Position numbers and translations under genes: made by a program
NCBI GenBank assembly: GCA_004963905.1
Contig: SUGL01000010.1
Location: forward strand, 62,001-126,000
Length of the DNA stretch: 64,000 nt
Reading direction: 5' to 3'
Source: Mesorhizobium sp.
Lineage (GTDB): Bacteria; Pseudomonadota; Alphaproteobacteria; Rhizobiales; Rhizobiaceae
Shown: in pieces, positions 61,330-64,000 of the stretch
Layout of the letters: each line of letters starts with the position of its first letter
How positions within the stretch are numbered: position 1 is the first letter of the stretch
Notes under the pieces: generated by a model
The model's input: the letters and a program-made list of their open reading frames with translations, nothing else
Told to the model about the DNA's origin: nothing
Databases searched by the model: none

Positions 61330-62921
61330 TTGGCGGCCTCTGGCGCGTTGAATGTGGCGGCGTACTCGTTCGACTCGAAGCTCGCCTTATCCTCGACACG
61401 GAACTTGAAGGTCTGTGCCGGGGCGTGGATCTGGTCCGCCGGTTGGCGAACGAAGACCTTCAACGTTTTCAGGCGGTCGGGTTCGACCGGGATGGCGAAA
61501 GACCGGCCGGCCGGGATGTCGTCGCCGACGACGACCATGTCGGCACCCTCCAGACCCTGCATGGTGACGACGATTGTCCTTGGCTCAGGGATCATGTTGA
61601 GCAGCTTGACGCTATAGCCATTGCGGATGGAGCCATCGGATAGTGTGACGAATTGCGGATTGCGGTCATGCAGCACGTTCAGTTCGAGCCGATCGCGCGT
61701 CAGCAGCGAATAGAGCAGGCCCAGCCCGATCAGCGACCACAAGCCCATGTAGACGTAGGTGCGCGGCCGGAAGATCTTGCGAATGTGAAAATGCGCCACC
61801 TGATCGGAGAAGGTGCCGACAGCAGTCCTGACCAGCGACGGATTGATTGAACTGGAGCCGCCTGCGGTCGCCAGCATCATGTTGGCGTTGTAGTCGGAGA
61901 GCGTCGCGTAGGAGATCAGCCCGCGCTCCTTGCCGAGCTTGTCCATGACGCCGTCGCAGGCGTCGATACACAGCGCGCAGGTAATGCATTCGAGCTGCTG
62001 GCCGTCGCGAATGTCGATTCCCATTGGGCAGACCGCGACGCAGGCATTGCAGTCGACGCAGTCGCCGACGGACTGCCCCGAGGCTTGCACCTTCTTGGCG
62101 TGGCGCGATCGCGGCTCGCCGCGCCAGTCATTGTAGGTGACGGTGAGCGAATTCTCATCGAGCATGGCTGCCTGGATGCGCGGCCATGGGCACATATAGG
62201 TGCAGACCTGTTCGCGCATCAGGCCGCCGAAGGTGTAGGTCGTCGCCGTCAGCACGGCGATGGTGATGTAGGCGACAGGTGCGGCGGTACCGGTGAAAAG
62301 CTCGCCCACAAGTGTTGGTGCATCAGCGAAATAGAAAATCCAGGCGCCACCGGTCGCCGCCCCTATGACAAGCCAGATGGCGTGTTTCGAGACCCGCAGC
62401 ATCAGCTTGCGGGCGGTCCAGGGGCCGGCATCGAGTTTCATGCGGGCGTTGCGGTCCCCCTCAATCGCACGCTCGACGACAAGGAACAGATCGACCCACA
62501 CGGTCTGCGGACATGCATAGCCGCACCAGGCACGGCCGACAGCAGAGGTAATCAGGAAAAGTCCAACACCGGCCATGACCAGGAGGCCGGCCACATAGAA
62601 GAATTCCTGCGGCCAGATCTCGATGAAGAAAAAGTAGAAGCGCCGATTGGTGAGATCGAGCAGCACGGCCTGGTCCGGGGCAAATGGGCCACGATCCCAA
62701 TGCAGCCACGCAGTCAGGTAATAGATGCCAAGTGTGATCGTCATCACCAGCCATTTGAAGCGGCGAAAGTTGCCCGAGGCGCGCTTCGGAAAGATCTTTT
62801 GACGCGCGGCATAAAGGGGCTTGCGGGTTTTGGCGGCATTGACAGTTTCTGTTTCGAGCCGTGTCAACTGCGTCTTGTCACGCACGTGCAACTCCACTTT
62901 CCCAGCCAATGTCAGGGGCAC
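61326..62921 (-). CDS. ccoG: Cytochrome c oxidase accessory protein CcoG/FixG
   Basis: 531 residues from GTG 62921; an in-frame GTG at 62897 is an alternative, as neither has a clear ribosome binding site. Five or so membrane helices are joined to ferredoxin-like clusters: CGYACPQTVW, CTYMCPWPRIQ, CVDCNACVAVCPMG and CITCALCIDAC. The C-terminal region (VRTAVGTFSDQ, then a beta-rich periplasmic domain) is typical. CcoG is thought to reduce copper during cbb3 assembly. The ORF is preceded by a strong hairpin that separates it from ccoP. Confidence 0.92.
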   Translation of the reverse strand: MPLTLAGKVELHVRDKTQLTRLETETVNAAKTRKPLYAARQKIFPKRASGNFRRFKWLVMTITLGIYYLTAWLHWDRGPFAPDQAVLLDLTNRRFYFFFIEIWPQEFFYVAGLLVMAGVGLFLITSAVGRAWCGYACPQTVWVDLFLVVERAIEGDRNARMKLDAGPWTARKLMLRVSKHAIWLVIGAATGGAWIFYFADAPTLVGELFTGTAAPVAYITIAVLTATTYTFGGLMREQVCTYMCPWPRIQAAMLDENSLTVTYNDWRGEPRSRHAKKVQASGQSVGDCVDCNACVAVCPMGIDIRDGQQLECITCALCIDACDGVMDKLGKERGLISYATLSDYNANMMLATAGGSSSINPSLVRTAVGTFSDQVAHFHIRKIFRPRTYVYMGLWSLIGLGLLYSLLTRDRLELNVLHDRNPQFVTLSDGSIRNGYSVKLLNMIPEPRTIVVTMQGLEGADMVVVGDDIPAGRSFAIPVEPDRLKTLKVFVRQPADQIHAPAQTFKFRVEDKASFESNEYAATFNAPEAAK

Positions 62922-62986
62922 CTGTCGAAAAGCCTCGCGGTAGGACAGCCTTGCCGGGTTGTGCAGATCGCATTAGGAATGGTGTC

Positions 62987-63010
62987 GAGGCCCGGCTCGC
63001 GCCGGGCCTC
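62987..63010 (-). terminator. Strong hairpin between ccoP and ccoG
   Basis: GAGGCCCGGC pairs perfectly with GCCGGGCCTC around a 4-nt loop. There is no U-run after it on the minus strand. It may end or attenuate the ccoNOQP transcript before ccoGHIS. Confidence 0.55.
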
Positions 63011-63051
63011 GTCCGCTTGGCAGGGGTGACCGAAGAATAGGGCTTCCATTC

Positions 63052-63915
63052 CTATTCTCCGCCGCCAAGCGAATGGACATAAACTGCAAGTTCCTTGACC
63101 TTGATCTCGCCGAGACGGCCAACCCAGGCCGGCATGACGCCCTGCTTTGGCGCACGAACCTGGGCGGCGATGGCCGTCTCGCCGGACCCGTAAAGCCAGA
63201 TCGCGTCAGTCAGGTCGGGGGCGCCGAATTCCCTGTTGCCTTTTGCATTGTCGCCGTGACAAGCGACGCAGTTCTCGGCAAAGACCTTGGCGCCGGGTTG
63301 GATCAGACTTGCATCGCGGACCTTGCCGGAAAGGCTGGCCACGTAGGCGCTGACTTGTGCGATCTGGTCGGCGGTGATGATGTCGCCGAAGGCCGGCATT
63401 TCTGACAGTCGCGTGTCCGGATCGGAAGCAAAGCGGAGGCCGTGCGTGATCGTCTGCTTGATCTGGTCGGGGCTGCCGCCCCAGAGCCAGTCATCGTCAT
63501 TCAGGTTGGGAAAGCCCTTCGACCCCTGAGCGCCGGAGCCGTGGCATTGCGTACAGTTGACCTTGAACGCGGCAGCCCCGGCAGCGACCGCGAATTCGCG
63601 CAAGGCATCGTCGGTCAAGATCTCCGAGACGCTCTTTGCCTGGATGGCTGCAACATACTTGCCCTTGGCGGCCTCGGCCGCGGCAAGGTCGTTCTTGACG
63701 TCCTTACGGCTTGAATAGCCGAGCATGCCCTTGGTTGCCGAGGTCAGCATCGGCCATGCCGGGTATGCGGTCGTATAGACGAGCGCCCACGCTATGGTGA
63801 CGTAGAAGGTAATCACCCACCATCGCGGCAGAGGATTGTTGAGCTCCCTGATGCCGTCCCATTCATGGCCGGTGGTTGAGACGCCGGAGACCTCATCGAT
63901 GTGCTCGTCGCTCAT
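63052..63915 (-). CDS. ccoP: cbb3-type cytochrome c oxidase subunit III, diheme CcoP
   Basis: 287 residues from ATG 63915. One membrane anchor helix lies near residues 32-51 (WWVITFYVTIAWALVYT), preceded by HEWDGIRELNNPLPRWW. Two heme-c sites follow: CTQCHG in the first cytochrome domain and CVACHG in the second, with Met ligands in LSEMPAFGD and VMPAWVG. CcoP passes electrons to the CcoN/CcoO core. It overlaps the end of ccoQ region closely on the upstream side. Confidence 0.94.
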   Translation of the reverse strand: MSDEHIDEVSGVSTTGHEWDGIRELNNPLPRWWVITFYVTIAWALVYTTAYPAWPMLTSATKGMLGYSSRKDVKNDLAAAEAAKGKYVAAIQAKSVSEILTDDALREFAVAAGAAAFKVNCTQCHGSGAQGSKGFPNLNDDDWLWGGSPDQIKQTITHGLRFASDPDTRLSEMPAFGDIITADQIAQVSAYVASLSGKVRDASLIQPGAKVFAENCVACHGDNAKGNREFGAPDLTDAIWLYGSGETAIAAQVRAPKQGVMPAWVGRLGEIKVKELAVYVHSLGGGE

Positions 63916-63917
63916 GA

Positions 63918-64000
63918 TCACTCGTCCTCGAGCGGAATGCGGGCAGCTTCGTCGGCCAGCCTTCGGCTGCCGGGGCGTAGGGCAAAGGCGATGCACCCGA
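63918..64000 (-). CDS. ccoQ: cbb3 oxidase subunit CcoQ (C-terminal part)
   Basis: Only the C-terminus is in the window: the minus-strand frame reads GCIAFALRPGSRRLADEAARIPLEDE and stops at TGA 63918-63920, two bases from the ccoP ATG. This matches the conserved end of CcoQ. The rest, and ccoN and ccoO, would lie beyond the right edge. Confidence 0.8.
   Translation of the reverse strand, partial: GCIAFALRPGSRRLADEAARIPLEDE

Noticed and set aside
60836..61399. N-terminal extension of the ccoI frame
   Set aside because: The extension overlaps ccoH entirely and is Arg/Ser-rich; ATG 60835 with the 4-bp overlap fits the operon.
1..64000. CRISPR arrays, rRNA and tRNA genes
   Set aside because: No regularly spaced repeats and no recognisable rRNA or tRNA structure were seen on reading; a covariance-model search would settle the tRNA question.

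Overview
The window is a GC-rich alphaproteobacterial chromosome segment, most likely Mesorhizobium or a close Rhizobiales relative. This rests on gene content, not on a database match: a PhyR-NepR-EcfG general stress response locus with HWE-type histidine kinases, an ExoY/ExoF/ExoP-type exopolysaccharide locus, a ccoQP-fixGHIS (ccoGHIS) cluster, and intergenic palindromic repeats of a kind I associate with Mesorhizobium. No rRNA, tRNA or CRISPR array was recognised.

Layout. (1) 1-4.6 kb: a ROK-family repressor (cut by the left edge) divergent from a D-xylose-type ABC transporter (binding protein, permease, half-size ATPase), with a palindromic operator candidate between them. (2) 4.7-13.5 kb: stress signalling. 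It holds two HWE-type kinases, phyR, nepR, ecfG, a single-domain response regulator, a CRP/FNR regulator and several very small membrane or lipoprotein genes. Seven sites matching the EcfG promoter (GGAAC-N16/17-CGTT) lie in front of these genes, so the locus looks like a self-contained regulon. (3) 13.5-13.9 kb: intergenic repeats, including a 144-bp inverted repeat.

(4) 13.9-46.5 kb: a large surface-polysaccharide locus. The left part makes an unusual sugar: glucose-1-phosphate cytidylyltransferase, a C-methyltransferase, a PIG-L deacetylase, a 3,5-epimerase, an SDR epimerase/reductase and a DUF4910 protein, beside a membrane-anchored cytochrome-PQQ dehydrogenase. The middle holds a pyruvyltransferase, two exported glycoside hydrolases, an acyltransferase, a Wzx flippase and six glycosyltransferases. 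The right part holds the export protein (ExoF-like), the initiating transferase (ExoY), the chain-length protein (ExoP) and GDP-mannose supply (phosphomannomutase, and a ManC-AGE fusion). No Wzy polymerase was recognised. A shared motif (core AGGGGTAG) lies upstream of four transcription units of this locus.

(5) 47-52.4 kb: housekeeping and accessory genes (cupin, LysR, DUF1801-type protein, nucleotidyltransferase-like protein, SWIM/SNF2 helicase). (6) 52.4-56.1 kb: a decayed region with a VapC tail, an IS66 remnant, a GGDEF-EAL gene broken by a nonsense codon and a frameshift, and a 15-bp match to the end of guaA next to short direct repeats, which could be an old integration site. (7) 56.2-58.0 kb: a small CHAT/caspase-like protein translationally coupled to a UbiM-type ubiquinone hydroxylase. 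(8) 58.4-64 kb: ccoS, ccoI, ccoH, ccoG, ccoP and the end of ccoQ, for assembly of the cbb3 oxidase and its copper supply.

The most unusual points are the CHAT-like/UbiM pair, the guaA-like site in the scar region, the quinoprotein inside a sugar-modification cluster, the possible CDP-branched-sugar set without a recognised 4,6-dehydratase, and the shared polysaccharide-locus motif. Starts were chosen by ribosome binding sites and gene overlaps and are stated where uncertain.
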